Numbered from the stretch's first letter, positions 53,808 through 62,408 are shown. The stretch is 64,000 nucleotides of DNA from Paenibacillus sp. FSL R5-0912 (GCF_000758605.1 NZ_CP009282.1:3224001-3288000); one strand, 5' to 3'. The notes: generated from the sequence alone by a model not told the origin. A program made the numbers and translations.

Positions 53808-54128
53808 ATGGACAATCTACCGCAAGTCAGCAATGCATTCATGACGTTTATGAAGGAAGCACCGGAGCAGCAGAAGGCCTGGGGGCAAGTCGTGCAGAAG
53901 CTGGATGCAGCAAGTGCGCTTGATGCCAAAACAGAAGAAATTGCCTATATCTCCGTACTCGCGGCAGTCAGGCTGGAGAGCGGGCTGGCCTTTCATGTCA
54001 AGCATGCCAAATCACTCGGCGCTACCCGTGAGGAAATTATCAGCGCAGTCCTGCTGCCTCTTCCGGCTGTAGGCAATGTGGTCATTCAGGCCTTGCCCGT
54101 TGCTTTACAGGCTTACGACAGCGAGTAA
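53808..54128 (+). CDS. Carboxymuconolactone-decarboxylase-fold protein lacking the CxxC
   Basis: Start at ATG 53808, 7 bases after GGAGGG. 106 aa. The CMD/AhpD fold is seen in KTEEIAYISVLAAVRLESGL, HVKHAKSLGATREEIISAVL and the C-terminal helix. The peroxidase-type CxxC that normally sits in the AVR-LESG position is absent, so it is not an AhpD alkylhydroperoxidase. Probably a decarboxylase-like or structural relative. First of three closely spaced genes. Confidence 0.87.
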   Translation: MDNLPQVSNAFMTFMKEAPEQQKAWGQVVQKLDAASALDAKTEEIAYISVLAAVRLESGLAFHVKHAKSLGATREEIISAVLLPLPAVGNVVIQALPVALQAYDSE

Positions 54129-54164
54129 TATTGCAGAACGACGGATATAGAAGGAGCGGGTAGC

Positions 54165-54764
54165 GTGAAAATTGCTTTTATTCTGTTTGACGGCATTACG
54201 TTTTTGGATTTTGCGGGTTTTTATGATGTAATCTACAGGCTGCGCCAGTTCCCTGCAGGGGAAGGGCTGGAGTGGGATATCTGCGGTCCGGCCGGAGAAA
54301 TCACAGATGAAATGGGGCTTACGGTCAAAACAGGTACAGTGCTGCCGGATTTGTCAGTGTATGATCTGGTATTTGTACCCGGCGGGTTCGGGACGAGGGC
54401 ATTGCGTCATGACGAGAGCTTTATCTCCTGGCTTCAGGGAGCAAGCGGGGTTCCCTATCTGGTATCCGTATGCACCGGTGCCCTGCTGCTGGGTGCTGCC
54501 GGATTGCTCGAGGGACGCAGGGCCACAACACATGCATCGGCATATGAGCTGCTTGAGCCGTATTGCCGGGAAGTCGTTCAGACCCGGATTGTGCAGGACG
54601 GGAATGTTATTACCGGGGGCGGGGTCTCAACCTCAATTGATCTGGGATTATACCTGGTATCCTTATTTGCCGGCCCGGAGGCTATGGCTGCCGTGAAGCA
54701 GCAGATCGACTATCCGTATGACGCGCAAGGTATTGTAATGTACTCCAATGAAGGAAACCATTGA
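54165..54764 (+). CDS. DJ-1/PfpI-family protein
   Basis: 199 aa from GTG 54165, behind GGAGCGGG. DJ-1/PfpI fold with the nucleophile elbow VSVCTGALLLGAAGLL (Cys ~102) and acidic residue in LFDGITFLDFAGFYD (the family's Glu is replaced by Asp context). The LLEGRRATTHASAYELL stretch is typical of isonitrile hydratase/ThiJ-type members. Exact reaction unknown. The next frame overlaps its stop region. Confidence 0.89.
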   Translation: MKIAFILFDGITFLDFAGFYDVIYRLRQFPAGEGLEWDICGPAGEITDEMGLTVKTGTVLPDLSVYDLVFVPGGFGTRALRHDESFISWLQGASGVPYLVSVCTGALLLGAAGLLEGRRATTHASAYELLEPYCREVVQTRIVQDGNVITGGGVSTSIDLGLYLVSLFAGPEAMAAVKQQIDYPYDAQGIVMYSNEGNH

Positions 54765-54780
54765 AACCGGAGGGATGAAG

Positions 54781-55596
54781 GTGAATAGTGGCAAGCTTAC
54801 CGCATTGCCGTTTCAGCAGCAGATAGAGAACAGTGAGCAATGGCCGCTGCTCGCAGAGGATTTCATGAACCGGAGCGGGCTGCCGGGTCCGCGGGCGAAC
54901 CTGAGCCTTGCCGGGGAGTTCGCCGGGTATTACGCCCGTTCTGGACTTTCTGCACAGTCTTTGTCGCTGCTCGCTTCCTGGACTGATATTTCTGCAGCGG
55001 AGGCGGAGGCTAATGACCCGAAGGAATATCTTCCGTTCTGTGCTTTACTGGCTTGCGGTGCCTATTACGGATATGCGGAGCAGGGAGAAAGATCCGGGAT
55101 AGAAGGCAGGCTGCGCAGGGCGATGAATGATTCAAGATGGCGCGTCCGTGAGGCGGCGGCAATGGCGTTGCAGCAGATCGGAGAGTTCGGCTTCGGGCTG
55201 CTGGCTGGGGTGCTTGAAAGCTGGAGAATGGAAGCGACCATACTGGAACTGCGAACTTTTGTCGCCGCGCTGGCGCATCCTCCCTTGCTTAAGGATTATT
55301 CTTGTGCAGCGTATAGTCTGGAGCTGTCAGAGCAAATCCTGGATGAGCTGCTGTCGGGCAAATACAGTGAAGACGATCCTGAGCATCTCCGCGTATTATC
55401 CAAAGGAATGGAATATGCGCTTAGCCTGTTTGTCGCCAGCCAGCCGGATGCGGGCTTTGCCTTGCTGCGCAGACTGGCCGGGAGCGGCGATAAGCGGATG
55501 ATCCGGATCGTAAAGAGCAATCTGGGGAAGAAACGGCTGAGTCAGAAGTACCCCGAAGAGGTCACGGAACTCCTTGCAGGATTGACAATTGTCTAG
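54781..55596 (+). CDS. HEAT-repeat-like protein
   Basis: Start at GTG 54781, 6 bases after GGAGGG; the frame is open from ATG 54748, but that start overlaps the DJ-1 gene and has no clear site. 271 aa, all-helical. Residues ~115-150 read RRAMNDSRWRVREAAAMALQ, a HEAT-type repeat, with similar helices either side. No catalytic motif. Likely a scaffold protein; role unknown. Confidence 0.75.
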   Translation: MNSGKLTALPFQQQIENSEQWPLLAEDFMNRSGLPGPRANLSLAGEFAGYYARSGLSAQSLSLLASWTDISAAEAEANDPKEYLPFCALLACGAYYGYAEQGERSGIEGRLRRAMNDSRWRVREAAAMALQQIGEFGFGLLAGVLESWRMEATILELRTFVAALAHPPLLKDYSCAAYSLELSEQILDELLSGKYSEDDPEHLRVLSKGMEYALSLFVASQPDAGFALLRRLAGSGDKRMIRIVKSNLGKKRLSQKYPEEVTELLAGLTIV

Positions 55597-55617
55597 AATG
55601 TAACTATTATTGTTACA
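55582..55617 (+). promoter_or_regulatory. Promoter with embedded operator of the Rrf2-type gene
   Basis: TTGACA (55582-55587), 17 bases, TATTAT (55605-55610). The -10 lies inside the perfect inverted repeat TGTAAC-TATTATT-GTTACA (55599-55617). Autoregulation is predicted. The same operator, with the same 7-base gap, precedes the CatE-like gene. Confidence 0.85.
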
Positions 55618-55671
55618 TCTACCGGGAAGCATTCTGGTCAGTATGAAGGTCAGTATGAAGGAGAGATTCCC

Positions 55672-56094
55672 ATGAACATCAGCACCCGGTTTGCGGTCGC
55701 TATTCATATTCTAACTTTAATAGACAGCAACAAAGACGGTAAAAGCACCTCGGAGTGGATTGCCGGCAGCGTTAATACGAATCCGGTTGTCATCCGCCGC
55801 CTTACAGGCATGCTGAACAAGGCCGGTCTGGTGGAGGTCCGCCCCGGTGTAGCCGGTGCGAAGCTTACCCGAAGTAGCGCGGATATCACGCTTCTGCAGA
55901 TTTACAAGGCGGTCAATGCAGTGGAGGAGGATTCATTGTTCTCTGTCCACGAGCATCCGAATCCGGAGTGTCCGGTCGGCAAGAACATTGCCGGGGCGAT
56001 TATTCCCGTGTTCTCGCTTGCGCAGAAAGCGATGGAGAATGTGCTGCAAGAGGTTACACTGGATCAGATCGTACATCAAATTCCTGTTTCGTGA
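55672..56094 (+). CDS. Rrf2-family transcriptional regulator (YwnA-like)
   Basis: 140 aa, RBS AAGGAGAG. Rrf2 winged HTH: STSEWIAGSVNTNPVVIRRL (residues ~26-45), wing AGLVEVRPGVAGAKLTR, and dimer helix SLAQKAMENVLQEVTL. One Cys in the NPECPVGKNI loop (residue ~102) and no iron-sulfur Cys triad, so YwnA/YwgB-like rather than IscR-like; a thiol or electrophile sensor is plausible. Its promoter carries a palindromic operator. Confidence 0.92.
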   Translation: MNISTRFAVAIHILTLIDSNKDGKSTSEWIAGSVNTNPVVIRRLTGMLNKAGLVEVRPGVAGAKLTRSSADITLLQIYKAVNAVEEDSLFSVHEHPNPECPVGKNIAGAIIPVFSLAQKAMENVLQEVTLDQIVHQIPVS

Positions 56095-56113
56095 GGCAGA
56101 GGAGGAATGTGCT

Positions 56114-56410
56114 ATGCGAAACTCTATGCGCAAGCGAAAAGGCGCTGCTTTCTGGATAACGGTATTGCTCGGGCTCGGGCTATTGTATCTGCTCATTTTT
56201 CCTTCTCCTACACCTGAGCTCGCTGTACGCAAGAGCCTGCTGATCCGTGATCCTGCAGCTGCCTTTGCGGGCAGGGTTACAGAAGGACAGATTAAGGATG
56301 ATCCAAGGTACGGTAATCTGTACTATGCTGAAGAAACAGAGCGAAGCTACATCTATGTGAAGAAAAGCAGGCTGGGCTGGCATGTAACCTCAAGCGGCAC
56401 CGGCCCGTGA
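56114..56410 (+). CDS. Small membrane-anchored protein
   Basis: 98 aa, ATG 7 bases after GGAGGA, 19 bases after the Rrf2-type gene and probably in its operon. Charged N-terminus, one membrane segment (GAAFWITVLLGLGLLYLLIF), and a ~55-residue outside domain. No family recognised. Confidence 0.75.
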   Translation: MRNSMRKRKGAAFWITVLLGLGLLYLLIFPSPTPELAVRKSLLIRDPAAAFAGRVTEGQIKDDPRYGNLYYAEETERSYIYVKKSRLGWHVTSSGTGP

Positions 56411-56460
56411 TGTAAGATTTTGTAGACTGCCACAGAAACTTAAGGAAACTTTCAGCATAG

Positions 56461-56696
56461 CTTTATGTACGCTTAAGGTTCGGGGATTATATTAAAGATC
56501 TCCACCCCCCAGTGGATACATTTATGATAGACTCCGCCGTGCCTCGGCAGGGTCTATCTCTTTGTTTAGGACTTATAAATTCATCAAACCTTTATGTGTT
56601 TTTCATCAGGCGTTAAGGTTGGGCCTGTATATTAATCACATGACCCCCTTATAATAGACTTTGGCCCTGCCGGTTCCCGGCAGGGTCCCTTTTTTG
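56461..56696 (+). repeat. Two tandem terminator-ended modules, 129-bp period
   Basis: Modules 56461-56563 and 56590-56696 both start CTTTATGT, share a GTTAAGGTT-GGG / TATATTA stretch and a CCCC block, then TATGAT or TATAAT, and end in a GGCAGGGTC hairpin with a T-run (stems at 56526-56558 and 56659-56688). Diverged copies of one unit. Each could be a small RNA with its own terminator; no -35 is convincing. Confidence 0.55.
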
Positions 56697-56798
56697 CGGC
56701 TGTAGAAATCGCTGGTACTGTCTTTACACATTATTCCAGATGGTTTAGACTGACACCAGGTGTGGTTTGCTGCAATAAATGGAGAAGAGGCGCGAAAT

Positions 56799-56978
56799 AT
56801 GATGATGTTCTTAGTACTGATTATATGGTTCCTGTCGTTGCTGGTCTTTATGCTGATTATCCGAAAGGCCATTGATGGATCTAGGGCTACCTACAAATTG
56901 GACGAATTGATTCAGGAAATCCGGCTGCTCCGCAAGGAGATCAAGGAGAACAAGCATATTATTGACAAACGGCTGTAG
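56799..56978 (+). CDS. 59-aa membrane protein (DUF4083-like)
   Basis: Three ATG codons in a row start at 56799, 8 bases after AGAAGAGG. One membrane segment (FLVLIIWFLSLLVFMLIIRK) and a charged coiled-coil tail (LDELIQEIRLLRKEIKENKH), the layout of DUF4083 proteins of Bacillales. Function unknown; the coiled coil suggests an oligomer or a partner. Confidence 0.75.
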   Translation: MMMFLVLIIWFLSLLVFMLIIRKAIDGSRATYKLDELIQEIRLLRKEIKENKHIIDKRL

Positions 56979-57037
56979 CGGACGGTAGGGGACTGTCTGT
57001 ACCTTGATTTTACATAGGAGTAAGGGGGATATTGTAC

Positions 57038-57466
57038 ATGAAGAATCAAATTACAATCCTGGGAGCCGCACTGATTCTGGGTCTTTCTTTAATCGCAAGC
57101 AGTCTGATTATCAGCAACGAACGTGCATCCAGCAATGAAAAGGCGATGGAAACACAGATTGCCCAGTTGCAGACGGAAGCCAAAGAGCAAGCGGAACTGT
57201 TAGAGCAGACTGTATCTACTGCCGCTGACAGCCCATTAATGACAATGGCGGAGGCAGCGGAATTTCTGCATTTAACTGAGAATGAGGTGCTGAATATTAT
57301 CAAGGCAGAGCACGAGGTTCTAAAGTATAACGGGTCACTTACGGGAATTCCCTATATGAAAGTCGATGAGCAGTTCATGATTAACCGGGCGGAGCTACAG
57401 AACTGGGTTCAGCAGGCGACACTTGAACAACGGGTCTATATGGGTACGAAGATTACCAATAGATGA
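57038..57466 (+). CDS. Membrane-anchored protein with excisionase-type HTH
   Basis: Start at ATG 57038, 9 bases after AAGGGGGA (a TTG at 57032 is too close). 142 aa. N-terminal membrane segment (ITILGAALILGLSLIASSLI), coiled coil ~30-65 (METQIAQLQTEAKEQAELLE), then a MerR/excisionase-type winged helix ~70-135 (MTMAEAAEFLHLTENEVLNI, GIPYMKVDEQFMINRAELQ). A DNA-binding-like domain on a membrane anchor is unusual; such domains may also bind protein. It is followed by a DUF4085 gene with 25 bases between. Confidence 0.8.
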   Translation: MKNQITILGAALILGLSLIASSLIISNERASSNEKAMETQIAQLQTEAKEQAELLEQTVSTAADSPLMTMAEAAEFLHLTENEVLNIIKAEHEVLKYNGSLTGIPYMKVDEQFMINRAELQNWVQQATLEQRVYMGTKITNR

Positions 57467-57491
57467 GACTAGGGGAGTATGGGAGCGCCAA

Positions 57492-58166
57492 ATGAAATTT
57501 TATACAAAATCATGGTATGAAGAAATGCAGGTGCGCGGCTTTATGGTGTTCCCTGAGACGGAGCAGGATTGGCTGGAGGATGTTGCGTGGCATGCTGCGG
57601 AGGGGGTCAGCTATAGGGACAGGACGAGGGATTTCCTGGAATACCTCAAAGCGGATTTGCTGAAGTACCTTCCGGAATACTTCCATCCCTCCATTCATGA
57701 CGGAACAATCAATTCTACTTATCCTGAACCTGAGTTCAAAGAAAAGGCGCAGCAGTGGCGTAGTGAATACGAAGCCAGGATGAAGGTGTTGGATGATAAA
57801 TACTATAGAGGGTATCTCTCTATTAAGGACAGCTTGCCTGTACATGCTATTCAGCTAGTTGAGAAGTCCCTCCATGATTCAAGGGTGATTTCATATGCAG
57901 TGCCGGCGGCGGAGGTTGTGGAGATCATTCTGGACTGCAGTGGAGCCATGCATTATCAGTGTGATATCAGACTAACCTTTACCGGGGTGACCGGGCTGGT
58001 TCTGCCTGAACGCCTGAACAGAATGGTCTGGTTGTATACCGAGATCTATGCGGTGGAACAAGGGTTTGAATTACGTGTTCTGCTGGATTCGCCGCTGAGT
58101 GAGCTTAGAATTACTGCGCAGGATGTATCATTTGAAATGCTAAGTGAACCCAAATACAACGGATGA
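57492..58166 (+). CDS. DUF4085-family protein
   Basis: Start at ATG 57492 (MKFYTKSWYEEMQ) behind GGAGCG; the frame is open from 57423 inside the previous gene. 224 aa, soluble, acidic. The opening MKF(Y/F)TK(S/E)WYE is characteristic of DUF4085. Role unknown; close spacing to the membrane HTH protein suggests co-transcription. Confidence 0.8.
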   Translation: MKFYTKSWYEEMQVRGFMVFPETEQDWLEDVAWHAAEGVSYRDRTRDFLEYLKADLLKYLPEYFHPSIHDGTINSTYPEPEFKEKAQQWRSEYEARMKVLDDKYYRGYLSIKDSLPVHAIQLVEKSLHDSRVISYAVPAAEVVEIILDCSGAMHYQCDIRLTFTGVTGLVLPERLNRMVWLYTEIYAVEQGFELRVLLDSPLSELRITAQDVSFEMLSEPKYNG

Positions 58167-58177
58167 CTGCTATCGGA

Positions 58178-58203
58178 GCCTGGCCAATTGGCCGGGTTTT
58201 TGT
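58178..58203 (+). terminator. Terminator after the DUF4085 gene
   Basis: CCTGGCCAATTGGCCGGG stem followed by TTTTT. Confidence 0.85.
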
Positions 58204-58226
58204 ATTTCCTTGATTTTTAAAAGTAA

Positions 58227-58288
58227 TTGACAAACATATAGAACGCAACTAAAATAAAGTTAGTTAATATGTAACGGAAACAGTTACA
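58227..58288 (+). promoter_or_regulatory. Promoter and Rrf2-type operator before the CatE-like gene
   Basis: TTGACA (58227-58232), 17 bases, TAAAAT (58250-58255). AACTAA-N7-TTAGTT (58247-58265) overlaps the -10, and TGTAAC-GGAAACA-GTTACA (58270-58288) follows, the same half-sites and gap as at 55599-55617. Confidence 0.85.
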
Positions 58289-58402
58289 AGCTTGAATGAT
58301 GATTCTATAAAAAGTCAAGACTAAGCAGAACTGAGCACGAACGGCACCGGAGGGTTTGGCTTTTTTATATAATCCATATGCTTTTATTCAGGAGGGGTTT
58401 AT

Positions 58403-59269
58403 ATGACGACAACAGCAGCATTGCCGCAAGAACTGGAAATTGGACTAGTACAGATTAGAGTAAGCAATTTGGAGCGTTCACTCACCTTTTATCAGAATGT
58501 AATCGGACTGAAGATCCTGCACCGGCAGGGGCGTGAAGTGGAAATGACCGCGGATGGTGTGCATGTGCTTCTGGTGCTGCGGGAGATTGAACAGGCCCTG
58601 ATTCTGCGCCGTAATTCGGCAGCCGGACTGTATCATTTCGCGATTCTGGTGCCCGACCGTCCAAGTCTCGGGTTGGTGCTGCGTAATCTGATTGATGCGG
58701 GCATCGAGATCGGTCAGGGCGATCATCTGGTCAGCGAAGCGCTGTACATTCAGGACCCTGACAATAACGGCATTGAAATATACCGCGACCGGCCGCGCGA
58801 CACCTGGAAGTACGAGCCTACTGGCAATGTGGTGATGACTACAGACCCGGTTGATGTGGACGGCTTACTGGCGGCTTCCGAAGGGCTGAGCTGGACCGGA
58901 CTGCCTGCGGGCACGGTGATCGGGCATGTGCACTTTCATGTAGGCGATCTGGCGGAGGCCAAGAAATTCTATGTGGATGCGCTTGGTTTTGCAATAACCG
59001 CTCATTACGGGGACGCTGCACTATTCATCTCGGCGGGAGGATATCATCACCATATGGGGCTTAATGTCTGGGCGGGACAAGGTGCTAAGGCGGCTCCGGC
59101 CCATGCGGCGGGCATCGATTATTTCACTCTGCTGCTTCCGGGCAGCGGGGATGTATCGGAAGTGGCGGAACGTGTGAAGCAAGCGGGGTACCCTGTAGAA
59201 GTAGAAGGCGGCATTACAACCTTGAGAGACCCGTGGAATATTGGAATCCGGTTGCTTGTCAAAGGCTGA
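58403..59269 (+). CDS. CatE-like VOC dioxygenase (catechol-2,3-dioxygenase type)
   Basis: 288 aa, RBS AGGAGGGG. Two vicinal-oxygen-chelate modules: first ~12-130 (LVQIRVSNLERSLTFYQNVI … QDPDNNGIEIYRD), second ~165-288 (GHVHFHVGDLAEAKKFYVDA … GGYHHHMGLNVWAG). The second holds the usual Fe ligands (His in HVHFHV, His in HHHMG); the first module has Gln where a His may stand. In B. subtilis catDE removes quinone/catechol stress under MarR-type control; here the operator points to the Rrf2-type gene at 55672. Confidence 0.89.
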   Translation: MTTTAALPQELEIGLVQIRVSNLERSLTFYQNVIGLKILHRQGREVEMTADGVHVLLVLREIEQALILRRNSAAGLYHFAILVPDRPSLGLVLRNLIDAGIEIGQGDHLVSEALYIQDPDNNGIEIYRDRPRDTWKYEPTGNVVMTTDPVDVDGLLAASEGLSWTGLPAGTVIGHVHFHVGDLAEAKKFYVDALGFAITAHYGDAALFISAGGYHHHMGLNVWAGQGAKAAPAHAAGIDYFTLLLPGSGDVSEVAERVKQAGYPVEVEGGITTLRDPWNIGIRLLVKG

Positions 59270-59282
59270 TAGGAATGAAAGC

Positions 59283-59311
59283 TTGTCCATTTTGGCTCAT
59301 TCCCCTATAAT
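59283..59311 (+). promoter_or_regulatory. Promoter before the GT14 gene
   Basis: TTGTCC (59283-59288), 17 bases, TATAAT (59306-59311). Confidence 0.75.
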
Positions 59312-59344
59312 ATGTGGAAATAAATGAGCGAAAGGATGAATCTT

Positions 59345-60220
59345 TTGCACAATTTCAAAATGGCTTATGTTGTCCTCTGTCACAAGAGCCCTCAGCAGAT
59401 TAATTTGCTAATCGATCGTTTAACGGATGAGCATGTGGAGTTTTTCATGCATGTGGATAAGAAAAGCGGCATCGAAGAGCAAATTATCCATCGCGAAGAT
59501 ATTCATTTCGTAGAGCAGCCGGTAGACGTACAGTGGGGCCATTACGGCCAGATTGAATGTATCTTGAAGTGCTTTGAACTGATCCGGGCAAGCGGGAATT
59601 ATAACTATGTTCATATCATCAGCGGGCAGGATTTGCCTCTTGCCTCGAACGATACGATTGCTGATTTCTTCAAGGAGCATGAAGGACAGGAGTTCGTCAA
59701 GCATCTGCAGCTTCCAAATGAGGCGGAAATGTGGGGCTGCCTGTACCGGGTGTCTGTATATTATCCGAGGTTCCTGGTCTCCCGGGCCAAAGCTGTCTCA
59801 GAGATCCGCAACCGATACATCAATCTGGTGATGTCGGTACCCTGGCTTAAGCGCAGCCTGAAGGAACTGCCGGAGGTGCTGTATAAGGGCTCGAATTGGA
59901 TGTCGCTTACCGGGGAATGCATGCAGTATATCCTCGAATTCATCGCGGAGCATCCCGGATACGTCCGGTTGTTCAGGAATTCGTTCTGCGGCGATGAGAT
60001 CTTCTTCCATTCTATTATTTTGAACAGTAAATATAAGGATAAAGTAATCAATGAGATCAAACGCTATACGGATTGGGACACTGGACCGGAATTCCCCAGA
60101 ACGCTGCGGGCCGAGGATTATGAACGGATTCGCGAGCAAGGTGCAGGCTGCTTCTGGGGCCGGAAGTTCGATCTGGATGTTGACAAGGAGATCATCAGCG
60201 ATATTCTGCGGCTGGCTTGA
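59345..60220 (+). CDS. GT14-family beta-1,6-N-acetylglucosaminyltransferase-like protein
   Basis: Start taken at TTG 59345, 8 bases after AAAGGA; ATG 59324 lies before that site and ATG 59360 is a later option. 291 aa. Core-2/I-branching pattern: MAYVVLCHKSPQQINLLIDR, FFMHVDKKSG, VQWGHYGQIECILKCFEL, NYVHIISGQDLPL, and LYKGSNWMSLTGECMQYIL with SFCGDEIFFHSII (candidate catalytic Glu). No membrane anchor. Adds a sugar to an unknown acceptor. Monocistronic under its own promoter. Confidence 0.88.
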   Translation: MHNFKMAYVVLCHKSPQQINLLIDRLTDEHVEFFMHVDKKSGIEEQIIHREDIHFVEQPVDVQWGHYGQIECILKCFELIRASGNYNYVHIISGQDLPLASNDTIADFFKEHEGQEFVKHLQLPNEAEMWGCLYRVSVYYPRFLVSRAKAVSEIRNRYINLVMSVPWLKRSLKELPEVLYKGSNWMSLTGECMQYILEFIAEHPGYVRLFRNSFCGDEIFFHSIILNSKYKDKVINEIKRYTDWDTGPEFPRTLRAEDYERIREQGAGCFWGRKFDLDVDKEIISDILRLA

Positions 60221-60380
60221 GGCTCTAACTACCTCATCAGCCGGATGGATTCTGAAAAGAGAATATAGCGGGAGGCACAAGCGGAAATTCCGGTGTGTCT
60301 TCCGTTTATTGGCGTTTATGCAGTCAATGCAAATAGAGGATATAATATATTGAAAAAAGATATTCGGGAGATGATGGGGC

Positions 60381-62405
60381 TTGGAGACTTTTCTCGCTGT
60401 ACTGCTGATGCTCGGGCTTATCGCGGTATCGAATATCGTGAACCGTTTCATTCCGTTTGTGCCGGTTCCTCTAATTCAGATCGGACTAGGGATCATTACT
60501 GCACTTGTACCGACCGGAATACATATGTCTTTTGAGCCTGAGCTGTTTTTTGTGTTGTTCATTGCCCCTCTACTGTTCAATGACGGGAGACGGACACCGC
60601 GTGATGAGCTGTGGAACCTTAGGGCACCCATATTGCTGCTAGCGCTGGGGCTTGTATTTGTAACGGTTTTTGTCGCAGGTTATGCCATTAACTGGATGAT
60701 TCCTTCAATTCCGCTGGCGGCATCTTTTGCACTGGCGGCGATTCTGTCACCTACGGATGCTGTAGCGGTCAGTGCGCTGGCCGGACGGGTGCATTTGCCG
60801 AAGAGTATACACCGTATCCTTGAAGGTGAATCGCTGATGAATGACGCCTCCGGCCTAGTTGCCTTCAAATTTGCGATCGCGGCCATGGTTACGGGAGTTT
60901 TCTCGTTTCCTAAGGCATCGCTCAGCTTTGTAATGATTGCCGCAGGGGGTCTGCTTTTGGGTGCGGTGCTCTCTTTTCTGCTGATCCGCCTCAGTGTATT
61001 CATCCGCAGATTCGGCATGGAGGATGTGACGATCCATGTGCTTCTGCAGATTCTAACACCGTTTATTATTTATCTGATCAGTGAAGAGATTGGCGTATCC
61101 GGCATCCTGGCCGTAGTGGCCGGCGGTGTAATGTTTGCTATTGAGAAGGACAGGGCCGTATCGCCGCAGTATAAGCTGCAGCTTGTATCAGCCAGCACCT
61201 GGTCGGTGCTGCTGCTGGTGTTGAACGGTCTGGTATTCCTGATCCTTGGAGTATCCGTACCGGATGTGGTAGAGGTCATCTACCGCGATCAGAGGCTGAA
61301 CAACTTTATGGTTGCGGGGTATGCGATGGCGATTACCGCGCTGCTCATTGCGCTGCGTTTTCTATGGGTCTATGCCTATTCCTTATGGGAGAGCCGATTC
61401 CGCCGGGTAGAGAAGGCGCCGCTTAAGTCACAGGTCATTACTTCAATCTCCGGGGTGCGCGGAGCGGTAACATTAGCAGGTGCCTTCTCCATTCCCCTTG
61501 TGCTCGGGGACGGTATCACGCCATTCCCTGAACGGGATTTGATTATTGCGCTGGCCGCAGGTGTCATTCTGATGTCGCTAATCATTGCCAGCATCTTCCT
61601 GCCACTGCTGGCCGACAAAGAGGAGACCGTGGTGAAGACCATTGGCTACGGAAATACGGAACTGGCTGCCAGGAATGTTGTGATCGACGCCGGGATGTCG
61701 ATGCTGCGTAGCCTGGTTACGGAGAGCCCGGAGCGGGCGACACAGCCTGTCTTACTGGAGTTCACAGACAAGATCGACCGGCTGTGCACGGCCAAGCCGG
61801 ACAGTGATCCGGCCACGGAGCAGTTCCGGCGTCTGGGCGTTGAAGCCCGGCTGAGCGGCCTGGAGGCAGAGCGCACAGAACTGCGGCGGATGCTGGAGAA
61901 CGGTGCGGTACCCTCCCCAGTCGCCGTGAAGATGGAGGAGCTGCTTGATCATACGGAATCGCTGCTCTGCAGACGTCTGGATACACAAATTAAGTTCACA
62001 GTAACTGAAATTCAGCGTCTGTTCTCCGGCCTGTTCTCGGGCCGCTTCAATGGGGAAGAGGGCCGGCGTGCAGTGCAGAATGCCGAAAGTGCCCGGGCAG
62101 CGAAGATTGCGATGTGCCAGGCGGCCGTGTCAGCCGTCAGCGCCGGAATAAGCGACGAGAACCGGCTTGCCTCGCAGAAGGTCATCGACAAGTATGAGCG
62201 GCTGGAATCCCGGCTGGTGCAGGGCGAAGGCTGGAGTAAAGATGGTGTCGTCGATGACGAGAAGCTGGAACTGAAGCTGCAGGCCATTCAGGAGCAGCGG
62301 AATACCGTACAGGAAATGTATCAGAACGGGGCTATTAATCTCAAGATCGCGGGTAAGCTGCGGCGGTTCGTAGATCAGCTGGAAACATCCATATGGGAGG
62401 ATTAA
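60381..62405 (+). CDS. Na+(K+)/H+ antiporter, CPA1/NhaK (YvgP)-like
   Basis: 674 aa from TTG 60381, behind GGGAGATGATGGGG. About twelve membrane segments in residues ~1-410; transport core SPTDAVAVSALAGRV (ion-binding Asp pair region) and EGESLMNDASGLVAFKF, then SGVRGAVTLAGAFSIP. A ~250-residue cytoplasmic helical tail follows, as in B. subtilis NhaK (670 aa). Exports Na+, K+ or Li+ for protons. The acetyltransferase starts 3 bases after its stop. Confidence 0.92.
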   Translation: METFLAVLLMLGLIAVSNIVNRFIPFVPVPLIQIGLGIITALVPTGIHMSFEPELFFVLFIAPLLFNDGRRTPRDELWNLRAPILLLALGLVFVTVFVAGYAINWMIPSIPLAASFALAAILSPTDAVAVSALAGRVHLPKSIHRILEGESLMNDASGLVAFKFAIAAMVTGVFSFPKASLSFVMIAAGGLLLGAVLSFLLIRLSVFIRRFGMEDVTIHVLLQILTPFIIYLISEEIGVSGILAVVAGGVMFAIEKDRAVSPQYKLQLVSASTWSVLLLVLNGLVFLILGVSVPDVVEVIYRDQRLNNFMVAGYAMAITALLIALRFLWVYAYSLWESRFRRVEKAPLKSQVITSISGVRGAVTLAGAFSIPLVLGDGITPFPERDLIIALAAGVILMSLIIASIFLPLLADKEETVVKTIGYGNTELAARNVVIDAGMSMLRSLVTESPERATQPVLLEFTDKIDRLCTAKPDSDPATEQFRRLGVEARLSGLEAERTELRRMLENGAVPSPVAVKMEELLDHTESLLCRRLDTQIKFTVTEIQRLFSGLFSGRFNGEEGRRAVQNAESARAAKIAMCQAAVSAVSAGISDENRLASQKVIDKYERLESRLVQGEGWSKDGVVDDEKLELKLQAIQEQRNTVQEMYQNGAINLKIAGKLRRFVDQLETSIWED

Positions 62406-62408
62406 TGA

